In this document: piece by piece, positions 1 to 10,997 of the stretch
How the letters are laid out: each line of letters begins with the position of its first letter
Position numbering within the stretch: position 1 is the stretch's first letter
Source: Saccoglossus kowalevskii
Lineage: Eukaryota; Hemichordata; Enteropneusta; Harrimaniidae
Assembly: GCF_000003605.2 (NCBI RefSeq)
Contig: NW_003133345.1
Location: 635,525-662,064, forward strand
DNA: 26,540 bases
Direction: 5' to 3'
Program-made: the position numbers and the translations under genes
The notes under the pieces: model-generated
Told to the model about the DNA's origin: nothing
The model's database searches: none
The model's input: only the letters and a program-made list of their open reading frames with translations

Positions 1-69
1 CATGACAAATATTCCACAAATATATATGACAAATATAAACACAGGTAAGCCAATGCCATATATACTTAC

Positions 70-306
70 CCCAATGATTTCTCCGTCAATAACCACCTGC
101 GGCACGACGAGCGGCTGATCCGGTCCAAGTCTCTCCTGTAAGTCCTGCTGGTTATTTTTGTTCAAATATATGTCTCTTTCCTCAAATTTTACTCGATGAT
201 TTTGAAACAATCTTTTGACAAATCTGCATTTTTCATAAGTGTCTCTGATAATACTCATGCTAGTTGTGTAAACAATGATTTTTCCAATTTCTTCTTTTCT
301 TGCTCG
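70..306 (-). CDS. GRXCR1: GRXCR1-like protein, internal exon carrying the glutaredoxin-like domain
   Basis: A 79-codon exon bounded by a good acceptor (pyrimidine-rich tract ending in CAG, read on the minus strand just above base 306) and a strong donor GTAAGTA starting at base 69. The phase-0 translation includes KIIVYTTSMSIIRDTYEKC, then RFVKRLFQNHRVKFEERDIY, then PLVVPQVVIDGEIIG. This is the thioredoxin-fold start, helix and cis-Pro (V-V-P) region of a glutaredoxin domain, in the form found in glutaredoxin domain-containing cysteine-rich proteins. In vertebrates GRXCR1 acts in actin-rich stereocilia of hair cells (established knowledge); its role here is unknown. The usual CPYC active site is replaced by Y-E-K-C, so the nucleophilic cysteine is absent and only the second Cys remains. 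The zinc-type Cys-rich C-terminal part expected in the family should lie beyond the window start. It could equally be called the GRXCR1/GRXCR2 invertebrate homologue. Confidence 0.85.
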
Positions 307-414
307 CTGAAAATAAACGAAAAGTAAATAATTTTAGTGTAAACTGCTAAATTTTGGCCACTAACAACAATGTTTCCTATTACATAATTCAAGAAAATTT
401 TGTGAAAATTTTGC

Positions 415-570
415 AAAAGTCACTATAACACTCCCTAGGACCCCAGTGAAAGTCACTAAGGCTCCCTAGAACCCCAGTGAAAGTCACTAAGGCTTCCTAG
501 GCCCCAAGTGAAAGTCAAAAAGACTCCCTGGTACCCTTGTGAAAGTCACCAAGACTTCCTAGGACACTAA
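415..570. repeat. 31-bp minisatellite, about five copies
   Basis: Five consecutive units of about 31 bp built around GTGAAAGTCACTAAGG followed by CTCCCTAGAACCCCA. Units begin near 415, 446, 477, 508 and 539. Units 2 and 3 are nearly identical, and the outer units are more diverged. It is intronic in the GRXCR1-like gene, 109 bases from the glutaredoxin exon. Confidence 0.85.
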
Positions 571-2344
571 TAAATGTAATTATGTCTGTTTTCAGAATAC
601 CAATAGAGTATTTACTGACAGGATATTTCATGAAAATGTTCCCCTCACAAAATATAAGCTTACAGTCAACTCTCAAATGTTTAACATCACCCGAATAAAA
701 TAATTTTCTTTTTGCTCTATTAGTAGCATATGTGCTTATGTAAATGAGTCAATGGCTATAATAAATCATATTTAAATGATTAACTTATATGGTAACCTAT
801 TTATTGTGGTATTGTCCTGTGGTACTAATATGAGGCCAATTTAGGAGTGGCAGTTTTGAAATGTTAAGCAATACTTTGACTGTACTACATATGCGGCTGC
901 TTCTATTGGAGATGCATCTTCCAATCCTGTCTGCTTCGTTCTGATCAAGAGACTGACCCCCAACAGACACATTCATACTCACAATAAAAAAAATGTGAGA
1001 AAATTACATAAAAACTGCACAATAATTTGCAGAAAAATTTAGGGTAACAATATTCTGCAATGTGAGGGACCACTGTACTGAGGCGGAAGTACATGTAACC
1101 GGATCAAATTAAATATTTACATTTAATAGTCAGCTGTTGAATTTTTTAAGTGTTCTAAATTATACAATGTAAAATAACCTGATAAAATTTGAAGCTATGG
1201 CTCATAAAAATATAAAAAATGAATTTTTAAACAAAATTTTATATATAAGAATCTTACAAATCAAAGTTATAAACATCAAATATTATTTTGAGTACGTACT
1301 ACTGTACCATTATTCAACTGTGGCTAATTTTCATGAGAATTGACGTAATGTATGCCATTCTGGCATATAACTACTACAAAAATGAAAATATTCTACAAAC
1401 AAGAGAATGATAAATTTTTAGATTGATTTCAATATTTAAGTTTGCCCTAACATTTGTTTAGAAGGTTTAAAAGATACTTTTCAGCATCAAAATGTTAAAG
1501 TTGTTATTCACCGATCAAGTAACTCCTCCTCCTCCTCGAGTTGCAGACTGAACTGGGATGGCTATTGTTTTTGAAAATTGAATACAATGAATAGCTTAGA
1601 TCAAAGTACATGGTAACACTAGTTGACATATCATACTTAGTGAACAGTTGCGACATAACTACCTGAATTTGACAAACATTCTAATTTAAAATTAATACAA
1701 ACAATTTACTATATATGCTGAGAAAATGGACATCATTTAGAATCATTTTATCATCCACAGAAAAATAAAAATCATTCTTGTTGTGCAATACAGAGGTGTG
1801 CTCTTCCACAATTTGCCAATAATAGTACCATATTTGCTCTATTAGAAATGCATGTAACGGGGAGAAGTACATGCATGTCTACGACCGTATAAGTCATATT
1901 TTGATGATCAAGTGTACACTATACATGCAAATTTTCGTTTATATGTGCTTCTAATAGATCAAATACAGTATGGCATTTATACGAAGAATACAAAACATTG
2001 ACTTGAAAGGTGATAATGAATTTTTCACTACTAATCCTCCTTAATTGCTAATTAGAACTGTTAAATGCGTTTGTCTCAGTACAGGCACACATACAAAAAA
2101 CATGCTGACAGTTCTAGCAGGTAATTTATGAGACCTGCTGGAGTGAAGACCCATTACAGTCCATTATTATATTGTTTTACAATACAGCAAGACAAGTCCT
2201 TTGTCCACAGGGTTTCTGTGACATTTTTTCTACCTTAGTGATGTCATGTCATTTATTTCCCGGTATAAATTACTGGTAGATGCAGTGACAAAATCAAGTC
2301 ATAAAACTGACTTTTCGTCATGACCTTCACTTGTTATGAGACAT

Positions 2345-2410
2345 TTTATTTATTTATTTATTTATTTAGTGTACATCCCTTTTCACAAAAAGGGTTCGCT
2401 ATGCATTTAA
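2345..2410. repeat. (TTTA)6 microsatellite with adjoining hairpin, possible retroelement tail
   Basis: Six TTTA units (2345-2368) are followed by GTGTACATCCC and a perfect 7-bp stem CCCTTTT/AAAAGGG (2377-2383 with 2388-2394), then an A-rich stretch. A tetranucleotide microsatellite next to a short stem-loop and A-rich DNA is a common form of SINE/LINE 3' ends. The element body is not recognised. Confidence 0.5.
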
Positions 2411-4283
2411 AAAAATTAAAAAAACACTTACATTAAGATTCCTAATTTTTAAACGAGGCTTTCTACAATATAAAGCTAGATGACCGTAACCACACCAGAA
2501 GCTGATTCAGGCATAGCAAAATAATTTTATTTCATCTCTGCTTACAGACTGATCAATTAAATACTGATGGTAATGCTAGTAATTTAGGAAGTGGCAATAA
2601 ATACTTGTAGCATTTTTCAAAATCAAAAAGTAGGCTTTGGCTATTTGCTTTGTGGGCGTGTTACAAATTTATGAGCTAAACACAAAGAGGTCACTTCGTT
2701 CTGAAGAATATATGAAAAATAACTAAGCTAAATTTGGTCTTTACAAGTCATAGGTGTGGTAGACTGAAGAATAAGTACATCTAAATCATTTTCAATAAAT
2801 TCATATAAGGGCCAATGAATTGAGACATGTATAAGTTTGAACATCACTTTTTAATTTTTTGGGAATATTGATATTAAAAAATAATTTTTGTCTTTCTGTT
2901 TGGTACCTCATGTTTCAGTCTTAATTGTGAAATTTATTATTATTTAAGTTATCATAATAATTATAAAGTTGAAAGGAATGCCTTTGTTGTGGTGACAGTA
3001 TTGTTTGCAGATAACTGATTGTATTGCAAACTCAAAGGTTGGTAAATTTCAGAGAAATCAGTTGTAAAATCAGCAAAAGCCTCAAACAAGCAGTTTGTCA
3101 CCTTGTACAGCATTGATCTATAGTTAGACAATTGAAAATGGCATTTTTTTTTACCGAAAATGTCAAAAATATTCCCTAAAATGAAAAAAAATTAACTTAT
3201 TATCATGAAATAAACAATTGGTGTCTACATATTATATATCAAAAGGAAAGAAGTCAAAATCAGCATTTTTTCCCAAAAATTCCAAAAATATTCACTAAAA
3301 TTAGATAAATGGCTAAGGCATCTAAGGTATCTATGTATAAAATATCAAAGCAACTGGGCTAGCCATTTTCAAGAAGAATTGAAAATCGACAGTGGAGATA
3401 ATAATGGGATTCTCTGCAGAACAACAAAATTGGTGGCATTTCTGCTAGTTAACATATCACAAGCTTATGTGAGGGATTTACTATTTCATAGGGTACAGGG
3501 GTAGTCAAAATAATGATTTGCAAATCTAGCATAGGTATTCAATAAGAATTCTATATTTCTAGTGCATCTACCGGTAATTGCATAGAATTCAACAAATATT
3601 AAAACACATCAAAACAACCTGTTCGAGGATTCTAACAAACTTGTATCATTTTGAGAAGCTGAGCTTTACCCTTGTCTAGTAGGATAATGGAATTATTAAA
3701 ACTGTGTGCATGTCAAAGTAATGGCACCATCAAGTCTACATTGGACAAAAACCAAACTGTTCTGCAAAATTGCAAGCCATCTTGCTAACTGACTGTGTGA
3801 ATAATTCTCAAAATCCCTGCAAGGCATATTTACCGACAACTTTTAATCACTACACAATACAAAAATACCCGGCAGTGTTTATTTCCATGGCTAGAAATTT
3901 CACATGAGTTGCTGTGACCCCCTTGCCTGAGAACCTATGTTAAATTTTTACTACAAAACATTGTCAATAACAAACTTAAAGCAGACTGCAATCAGTAAAT
4001 GAACAAAATATTTGTTGTTTTGTTGGTTTGACAATTTGTTAGAGTTTCAATTTATGTATCTTCCAGTCCACAAATTATACAGGATTAAATACAAACAAAA
4101 CTTTACCAAGTAAGTTGATCTCATTGTCAAAAATAAAAACAATAAATTATTAAATATAGCCAGCCACTAGAAATAAGCATGTCTCTCTTATAAGTAATTA
4201 TAAATTTAATTTTTTGGGTTCCTCCAGTACATGGGCAAAATAGTAGGCAGACATCACTGAACTTCAAGGGTGCATATATGTAG

Positions 4284-4496
4284 TACTGTGAAATACTTTA
4301 TTTTAGGTGGAATTAATTTCCGCTGAAAAAGAATTTTTGAGTGTTTTGTATGGAATTTATTTTCACTGATTTTTGGCGAGTTGAATGTAAAATATAGGAA
4401 AAAAGGTATATTCGCTGGATTTTATTTTCATTGAATTATTACTTCAGTGAAAATAGCGAAAATTAATTCCAAGTGAAAATAAAGTATTTTACAGTA
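4284..4496. mobile_element. Tc1/mariner-type MITE with about 40-bp terminal inverted repeats
   Basis: The left end reads TACTGTGAAATACTTTATTT and continues into TGGAATTAATTTCCGC. The right end, read in reverse complement, is TACTGTAAAATACTTTATTT continuing into TTGGAATTAATTTTCGC. The two ends agree at most positions over roughly 40 bp. The flanking TA on each side fits a TA target-site duplication with element ends CTGTRAAATAC. The element is 213 bp long with no coding capacity, so it is a non-autonomous element that would depend on a Tc1/mariner transposase in trans. It sits in the intron of the GRXCR1-like gene. Confidence 0.8.
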
Positions 4497-6467
4497 TGTG
4501 ACTGTAGTATGCAAACATTCAATTCCAGTAGATATCCTACCACCTGCTACTGGTGTACAAGTTTAATAGTCTTTCAATTCCATGATTTACAACACCACCC
4601 CCACCACCCCCACCACCACCCCCGCTTAAAGTTTGGTACAAGTTTTTTGCTGTTGACAGTGATTCTACATAATCAAAGCATTAGCTGTGTCAAGAGTGTC
4701 TTGTTCAGTTTACTCTCTGTGGGGTACAATTGATTTGCTGTCAGTATGTACATACTGATTTGGTTCACATCTTTAGGAAGCTTATTCTCCTCAGGCTTAC
4801 AGGTAGTTTGAGGAACAATGACCAACTTGTGGGGGGTGGGGGTTAGTAAATTCTGCACTAAAAATAAAATTTTGCTGATTGAATTTTGCTCACCACCAGC
4901 TACCACTATTAGAGGACAGTGGCAACAACGAATAAACAATGGCTGAATCTCTATTGTATGGGAATTCTTCAACCTCAATTGCTTTTACATAACACATTCC
5001 ACACTTGTAGATAAGCTCAACCATGACCACTGGGAAATAACAGAGTATCCAATTTTGGTTGCAGCACAGGGAAATATAATACTATCGAATTATGGCCGCT
5101 GTATTAACACACAGCAGAATGACACAGCCACACAACACTAAGGAAATGATATAATGGATTTCTTCATAGTGGAGGTTGTATAAGGGGGTGGCAATAAAGG
5201 ATAGGGTGGTGTAATCAGTCTCCATGTTTACGTTTTTGTTTATTGCTTCAAATGGGTAATAGAACCTTGCTAGCCTTTACACCAAGGCTTAAGACTTTTA
5301 TAGTTTATACAAATCAACATGGAAATGATATGTTCAATTCATTTACTTCTTCATGACTGAGAAGTGTGGGTTTTTTTACAAAATATTTTTGTCCAGAGTG
5401 TATGGGTAAATCAATTGTATTTTTTCTTTAAACAGTTGTTTTTGACTGTGCTTTGTAAGTTTCAAGTTGTATACAAAAATGGGCTATGAGTAATAAAAAA
5501 AAATTCCTTTTTGCTACAACATCATTATTATATAGATCCTGAGCAAGGTTCATGATTATTATACAAAATTGGAAGTTCTGGACAGGGATTATGAGTGGTG
5601 TGGGAATAAATTCTTTTTTTTTTTTTTAACATCCTTTTCAAAAGTTTCAATAGCAAAAATCAGTAATAACATTTAGTCTTGTTCCCGTGAAATCATTTTT
5701 GCCTTCCCATAGCACTGTACAACAATATTTGAAACAAGCCACACCACTGTTTACAACAAACTAAATTAAAAGAAGCAGTTATAATGTAATTTTAATTCTA
5801 AATATTTCGGGAACATTATATATTTTAAAAACATGGTAATATCCTAATAATAAAAATCCAGTCCTGGCTGGAATTTTCAAAGATGCAATTTAACATCAAA
5901 ACAAATATGTTCCGTCCTTTAGCCTTGGCCATTAAACTTCGGCAGCTGCATCACAAGTACACAAGGTCAAACTTTAACTATTTAATTTATACAAACGTTC
6001 AGGTTGGACAACAAAAACTTTGCAATTAACCTTCGGACAAAATAAGGCAATAAAACACATATATACATGTCACCGAGATTTTATTGTCGGCATTTCAAGC
6101 AGAAAAAAAAAGCGAAACGGTCGATAGCTAAAGTCGTAAACATTTTTGTATGGCTTCCCAGTCGACCGACTATTACCTTTTGCTCAACTGTGGACATCGC
6201 TGTTTTTATTTTATTATATAAACTTGGCATGACGTTTATTAACGGGTGACGATCCACCAAGTCGTCAAAAGTAGCCTTTCCAGGTTGTAAAACCACATTA
6301 AATATATGCATTGACATGTCATTTGACTTGACCTAGTACCTAAGGAGGACAGACAAAGTTTGCGTTCTCAACGTCACGCTTTGGTGCTAATAAGGTAACA
6401 CTTACTGCATATTTTGGTTAGTGTTGTTAGCCAATGTGTAAAAACGTATAAAATGTGTTGCTTTTAC

Positions 6468-6899
6468 CTGTCTGGAAGAGGTATGCAGCGGTCTGAACTC
6501 AAACTGTGAAACACCGACACGCACACGGTTCCTGACGCCCCGAACTGTACCGTTCCTACTAACGATATCTTCTTCGTCTTGTGTGGAATTCAATCCCCGC
6601 TTCCCGACGAAACGCAAAGTTCTGCTCTCGTCTTCGTCTTCGTTTCGGTCGTTCTCGGTGACGAAAAATACTTTCCTTTTCGGGTGCTTGACTGGAAATC
6701 GGTTATTGTCGACGTAGCCGTTCGTTGTGACGCCGTTACTGACCACGGCTCCGTCTTCCACGATAGCTGGCATTGCGGACTTATCGCTCGATGCCGGTTT
6801 CATGTCAAACTCTGCTTGCAGTGTTCGCACTTTGAAGCTTTTCTTACCAGTACCACTGAATATATTAGTCAATAGACCGTTGCGTTTTGTACTAGCCAT
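6468..6899 (-). CDS. GRXCR1: GRXCR1-like protein, first coding exon (N-terminal region)
   Basis: A 144-codon open exon starting at the ATG at 6899-6897, in a strong Kozak setting (ACCATGG). An in-frame ATG eight codons upstream (6923) is possible but has weaker context. It ends at CAG|GTAAAAG (donor GT at 6467-6466) in phase 0, which matches the phase-0 start of the glutaredoxin exon at 306. The protein starts MASTKRNGLLTNIF, is basic/acidic and low in hydrophobics (predicted disordered), has an acidic run NRNEDEDESR region, and near its end carries NGTVRGVRNRVRVGVSQF. That motif resembles the conserved segment preceding the Grx domain in GRXCR-type proteins, as I recall it. Only the splice-phase agreement and the motif link the two exons; no transcript is available here. 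No TATA box is evident upstream. Confidence 0.7.
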
Positions 6900-8864
6900 G
6901 GTGTACATAAATAAACTGATCAAAATATGATATCATCTGCATGTATTATGATTAACCTGGGTGGAGTCGATATCGTCACTCCGACTATGCGGCGTTTGTC
7001 AAAGAATATGTCAACTGACTGCACGACTGCCACCAAACGGAAATTACGTTCATGAATATGCATATATGAATTTTGGGCTGAGCGCCACCTACGTTCTATA
7101 GATGAAATGTCCGAATGCAATATAATAAAATTTAACTAATGTTATGACGTTTTATTTTGTGTATCGTTTGCTCCTGCTTTCCATGCCCTTTTTTTCTGGA
7201 AAAAATCTCATAGAGCACCTCTGATCTGAGAAAAAATTGGAAAGAAAAATACATGTAGTCTAAATGAGGTGTAACTATGTACATTTTCGTACTATGTTTG
7301 AATCACCAACCACCAAGCTCAGGCTATATTTCAAGAGTCTGTAGTCGTGTAATCTGCAATACAATAATATCAATGAGCATAAGCCATTAAGTACATAAAG
7401 AAAGAAAAAAAGAATGCTACTACATTGTATTATGAACTCACAACCCGGACTTTTAAAACAATTAGGTATAAATAATAATAGTTTATTACGCAACTGTAAA
7501 AATAGTATAAAATAAAGCAACTAAAAATAACTACAAATTTAAAAAGTCTAATAACTACAAAAAAAATAAAAAGTAATAAAATTAAAGTAATTAAATCAAA
7601 GTAAAGGTTCTCCCGACCCAGGGGTTTACACAGGCGGTGTTTTGTATATGGTATTTTTAAGATATAGCGAAAGAGCAATGTTATTTTTCATAATTTTTAA
7701 GAACATTACGTCTTTGTTCTTTTCACTTGAGGTAAATTTGCAGTTTTCAGGAGGATTGTGACGTCCATATAAATATATCTAACATTGAAAAACAGCCATA
7801 ATTTCTGATATCACGCACAGTGATGTAAAACTAATCGATCTCTATTCTCCATGGCAACAGTAACACGTCTGTGTCACGGTGCCATTTTGCTATAAGTACG
7901 TACAGGGGTGTTGTTTTTATGGCCTGGTATTTTCATATAATCCGGTTTTCGTGCCGAAGTCTTGTGAAATGTCATATCGGAATTTTGATAATTGATTTCA
8001 CACTCCTCCCAGTGATCTCTTTTCGTGACAACCAATATATGAATATATAACCACCATACCCATACAACGTGTTGCGCACAAATGTAGAAACTAGTTTCCA
8101 TAGTGACGAGGATGTAAATCATCGGATGAAAATATATTGTTGATATATAGTTTTGACTACTTATATATAAAACAGCGAAAATAATGTGGACACCATAAAC
8201 CCATTTTCTAGATTTTTGTAACCACTCTGGTTGTTCGCAGGACTCAGACTTTTACAATAACTCGTACTTCACATAGACACGTGCGTATCGTCCTTTCATG
8301 GTCCAGGTGCTTTCAATGGGATTAAACTGCCCGAGGTGCGTCGGGAATTCCATGAAACCAAACTCTATTATTTAGTATCTATGACAACAACAGCTAATCA
8401 CAATAAAAGCCGATTGCATCCATTGGGTCAGTGAATATCATGACGTCAAATAGGTAACCTCTGAGTGCCACAGTGTCACGCGACTTCCGACTGGAATGTC
8501 GGTACCACTCCCCAGTACCACTCACGGTAATAATTCCGATACCACCCGGTGTTTCACTGAGTATCATTCTGGTACTTCGAACATAAAGACACCGCCTTGT
8601 TCCACGGGCATTACTCATACCCTTCTTTCGACCATAAATTGTGCGCAGACGCTCGATTCAGTTTAGATTGTCGCACGGGTATTGATATTTTATTGACGTC
8701 AAACATTTCCTAAAATTGAATCTTCTTTATTCAACTGACTGTTTTCTGTCAAACGTAATATGCCACTTTCAGATGTATACATTACTTTACAATTTATTCT
8801 TAACTTGACTGATAGACAATCGGTTTTCGATATTGTGAAATTCTTTCATTTGTTTTTTGAAGAA
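6900..8864. other. upstream/intergenic DNA, no gene supported
   Basis: Upstream of the GRXCR1-like start codon. It contains AT-rich stretches (7440-7600) and moderately GC-balanced stretches (7840-8130, 8280-8660), but no TATA box in a convincing position and no recognisable coding similarity. A 74-codon minus-strand open frame at 8394-8618 has no motif that I recognise. Some of this must serve as promoter and 5'UTR for the minus-strand gene. Confidence 0.4.
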
Positions 8865-9039
8865 ATAATCAACCCAAACATTGCGAAATCCATAATCAAC
8901 CCAAACATTGCGAAATCCAGAATCATTCCAAACATTTCGAAATCCATAATCAACCCAAACATTGTCAACCCGCAATCCGTCCAAACTTTGCAAATTCCAC
9001 AATCATCTAAACTATGCCAACCCACAATCCACCCAAACA
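8865..9039. repeat. 27-bp minisatellite (ATAATCAACCCAAACATTGC unit start)
   Basis: Three well-kept 27-bp units (8865-8891, 8892-8918, 8919-8945), then three or four degenerate ones. Each carries AACCCAAACATTGCGAAATC or a close variant. Because 27 is divisible by three, open frames run through it on both strands (for example INPNIAKS repeats on the plus strand). That is a by-product of the repeat and not evidence of a gene. Confidence 0.85.
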
Positions 9040-9235
9040 ATTTTTCTCCATAAAAACGAAAAAAAATGTCGAAAATGGAAAGTTGTTGAATGTTCATATA
9101 TTATTATCATGACAGAAAGTTGTTTGGGATTTTTTTTTTGTCGGAGACAGAAATATGTATACGACCTAAAGATGACAAAATGAACGAAGAACAACCAGAA
9201 GTTGAATATGAAATACACTTTAGTAATTCGGAATT

Positions 9236-9354
9236 CATCCACTAAACTTTTTTGTTGAGAAACTTGGACAATTATGGTTTATTATTCGCAATTGCCGATT
9301 ATCAAAAAGTACAGATAATTATACCTCAATTGGAATAGAATCATCTTTTAGGAT
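9236..9354. repeat. dispersed repeat R1, copy 1
   Basis: About 119 bp that closely match 18494-18622 in the same orientation. The match includes GAAACTTGGACAATTATGGT, then GCAATTGCCGATTA, AAGTACAGATAAT and GAATAGAATCATCTTT. No coding capacity. It is probably part of a transposable element whose ends I cannot define. Confidence 0.8.
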
Positions 9355-9899
9355 ATATTGAGAAATTACGTAATTTTAATTATAAATACAATTATGACAT
9401 TACAAGTTGATTATTAGATCTCTCGTAGTAGGATACATAAAGTAATTATAATCTAAGCGTTGTATTGCCATCCCGATATATATTGTTTGCACTTGTCTTT
9501 GTTTTTCAGTTTTGCTACATTATACTGTGTCCATTGGGTTATATATAAATACACATTATATGAATACTTTATATACCAACTGACTCAGAGATGGTTTGTA
9601 GGTATGCATCGCGTTGTTTTCGACACCCGTTTGCAAGGCCCAGTCGATCTTTTTGATTCCCGTTTTTGAGATTTGCAGGAATTGTAACATAACATTTTTA
9701 ATTCTAACGTTCCTCTTTCAAGCACCTAAAAAATAAAACACTAATTCATACTTAATACAACACACCCTAAACTTCAAGTTTTTCGATTTAATTCAAAAAA
9801 CACATACCACATACTATAATTAGTATGCCAAATCTCTCTCTACGATTTTTTTGCTGGAAACAGACGCTTCTATCACCAATCTATTGTGTGTCACTCAGA
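9355..9899. other. AT-rich DNA, nothing recognised
   Basis: No repeat copy, coding motif or splice-bounded exon that I can support. A short open frame at 9460-9669 has no recognisable similarity. Confidence 0.4.
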
Positions 9900-9907
9900 T
9901 GACGTCA
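9900..9907. promoter_or_regulatory. CRE-like palindrome TGACGTCA
   Basis: Perfect 8-bp CREB/ATF-type site (TGACGTCA) 56 bp upstream of an ATG that opens a short hydrophobic reading frame ending at a strong splice donor (9963-10007). An 8-mer can occur by chance, so its function is unproven. Confidence 0.25.
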
Positions 9908-9962
9908 CAAGGCTCTTGCAATGCCAACTTTCAGACTGTGCCGTGCGTTTAATGGTTCATAA

Positions 9963-10007
9963 ATGGAGTCAATTTGTGTAGTTTTCTTGATTTATTCTGC
10001 AGATATA
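9963..10007 (+). CDS. possible small first coding exon (signal-peptide-like)
   Basis: ATG-initiated frame MESICVVFLIYSADI followed directly by a consensus donor ATAG|GTAAGG. The hydrophobic core VVFLIYSA resembles the start of a signal peptide. No downstream exon could be paired with it, and the stretch is only 15 codons plus one base, so it may be a chance match. Confidence 0.15.
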
Positions 10008-10099
10008 GGTAAGGCTTGGCGAAATTTGAAAGAGCAACTTATATTCTTCAACCTGGTATTTTTTATAGATTGTATTTTTCATTCTGTTCGTCTGTTTTT

Positions 10100-10990
10100 T
10101 TCCAGTTTAAAAAATATGAGCTCGCTAGAGCCTTCATCCCTTGTCTATTTCTTACACTAGATACCAGCCGATACCCCCCCCCCCGCTCACAGAGAGTGCG
10201 TACAGTTGATCATAGTTCCTGGGCTCTCTGTGGATATAGCAGTGAATTCGCACCAACAGCAGAAAACTTGTAATTTCCATGAATCTGATTTCAAATAGTT
10301 GTCCCCTTATCACTGAAATTGTGGTCTGTGCTTATAATAATGTTAACTTAGTGGACAATATTCAAATTAAATATTCGTTCAATGAAATATGCGGTTTTAG
10401 CTATAACCAGGGGTTGGCTGGAAGACTGTGTCCAGTACCATATTTTTGTAGTGTCTGATCTGTATAATTTTATTTAACAGTTTTCTCTTGCAACACCTTA
10501 CAAACATGTTTTAACAAATCTTTCAGCCACATCCCATGAATTCAAAAGGTCTATCCCTAAGTGCTCCTGGAGTCCAGCGGGAGGGAAGTTTTTGTAGCAA
10601 CAAATCTTGACATCTAATGGGTCACATCATGGGCGTATAAACTGTTTATACCTCCATGGTCACATAAAGTTAGTTTTCAGTTTTATGACACTGGTAGTTG
10701 TTTTGTGCTTTTCTCTCAGACTCCAGAAAACAAGCAAACCTTTTTTGGACGGCGGTGACATTATATTGAGGTATAAAACAGGAAATTATAACCAAATATC
10801 AACGCAAAATAAGCATATTGCAATAAGAATCGTGATAGTGTTCTCTAAATATAATAAATAAATTATAATAAATTTACTGGGTGATTTGAGTTTCACTTGA
10901 TTTGGATGGTTGGAGAGAAAATTTACATTTTTTTTTACCAAAGGAAGAGTCACCCAGCCAAAAAATCACACTGAATATATACTTTGTATG
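10100..10990. other. non-coding stretch, nothing recognised beyond a poly-C run
   Basis: Contains an 11-base C run near 10175 and otherwise AT-rich DNA. No splice-bounded reading frame or repeat copy was identified. Confidence 0.4.
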
Positions 10991-10997
10991 ATGATTA

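Larger units (their letters stand above)
307..6467 (-). other. large intron of the GRXCR1-like gene (about 6.2 kb), repeat-bearing
   Basis: AT-rich non-coding stretch between the two phase-compatible exons. Within it I can support a 31-bp minisatellite (415-570), a (TTTA)n repeat with an adjoining hairpin (2345-2394), a MITE (4284-4496), a C/A-rich tract around 4590-4623 and a poly-T run near 5613-5630. I found no further exon in it, although a short one could be missed. The short open frames at 797-982, 1681-1872, 4473-4978 and 6067-6317 look like chance openings. Confidence 0.55.

Noticed and set aside
6579-6930. Plus-strand open frames opposite the GRXCR1-like exon
   Set aside because: Shadows of the coding exon on the minus strand.
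7845-7858. X-box-like site (GTTGCCATGGAGAA on the minus strand) upstream of the GRXCR1-like gene
   Set aside because: Only the left half fits the RFX consensus; about 950 bp from the start codon.
8394-8618. 74-codon minus-strand open frame
   Set aside because: GC-balanced and complete from ATG to stop, but no motif, no splice signals and no paralogue seen; not enough to call a gene.
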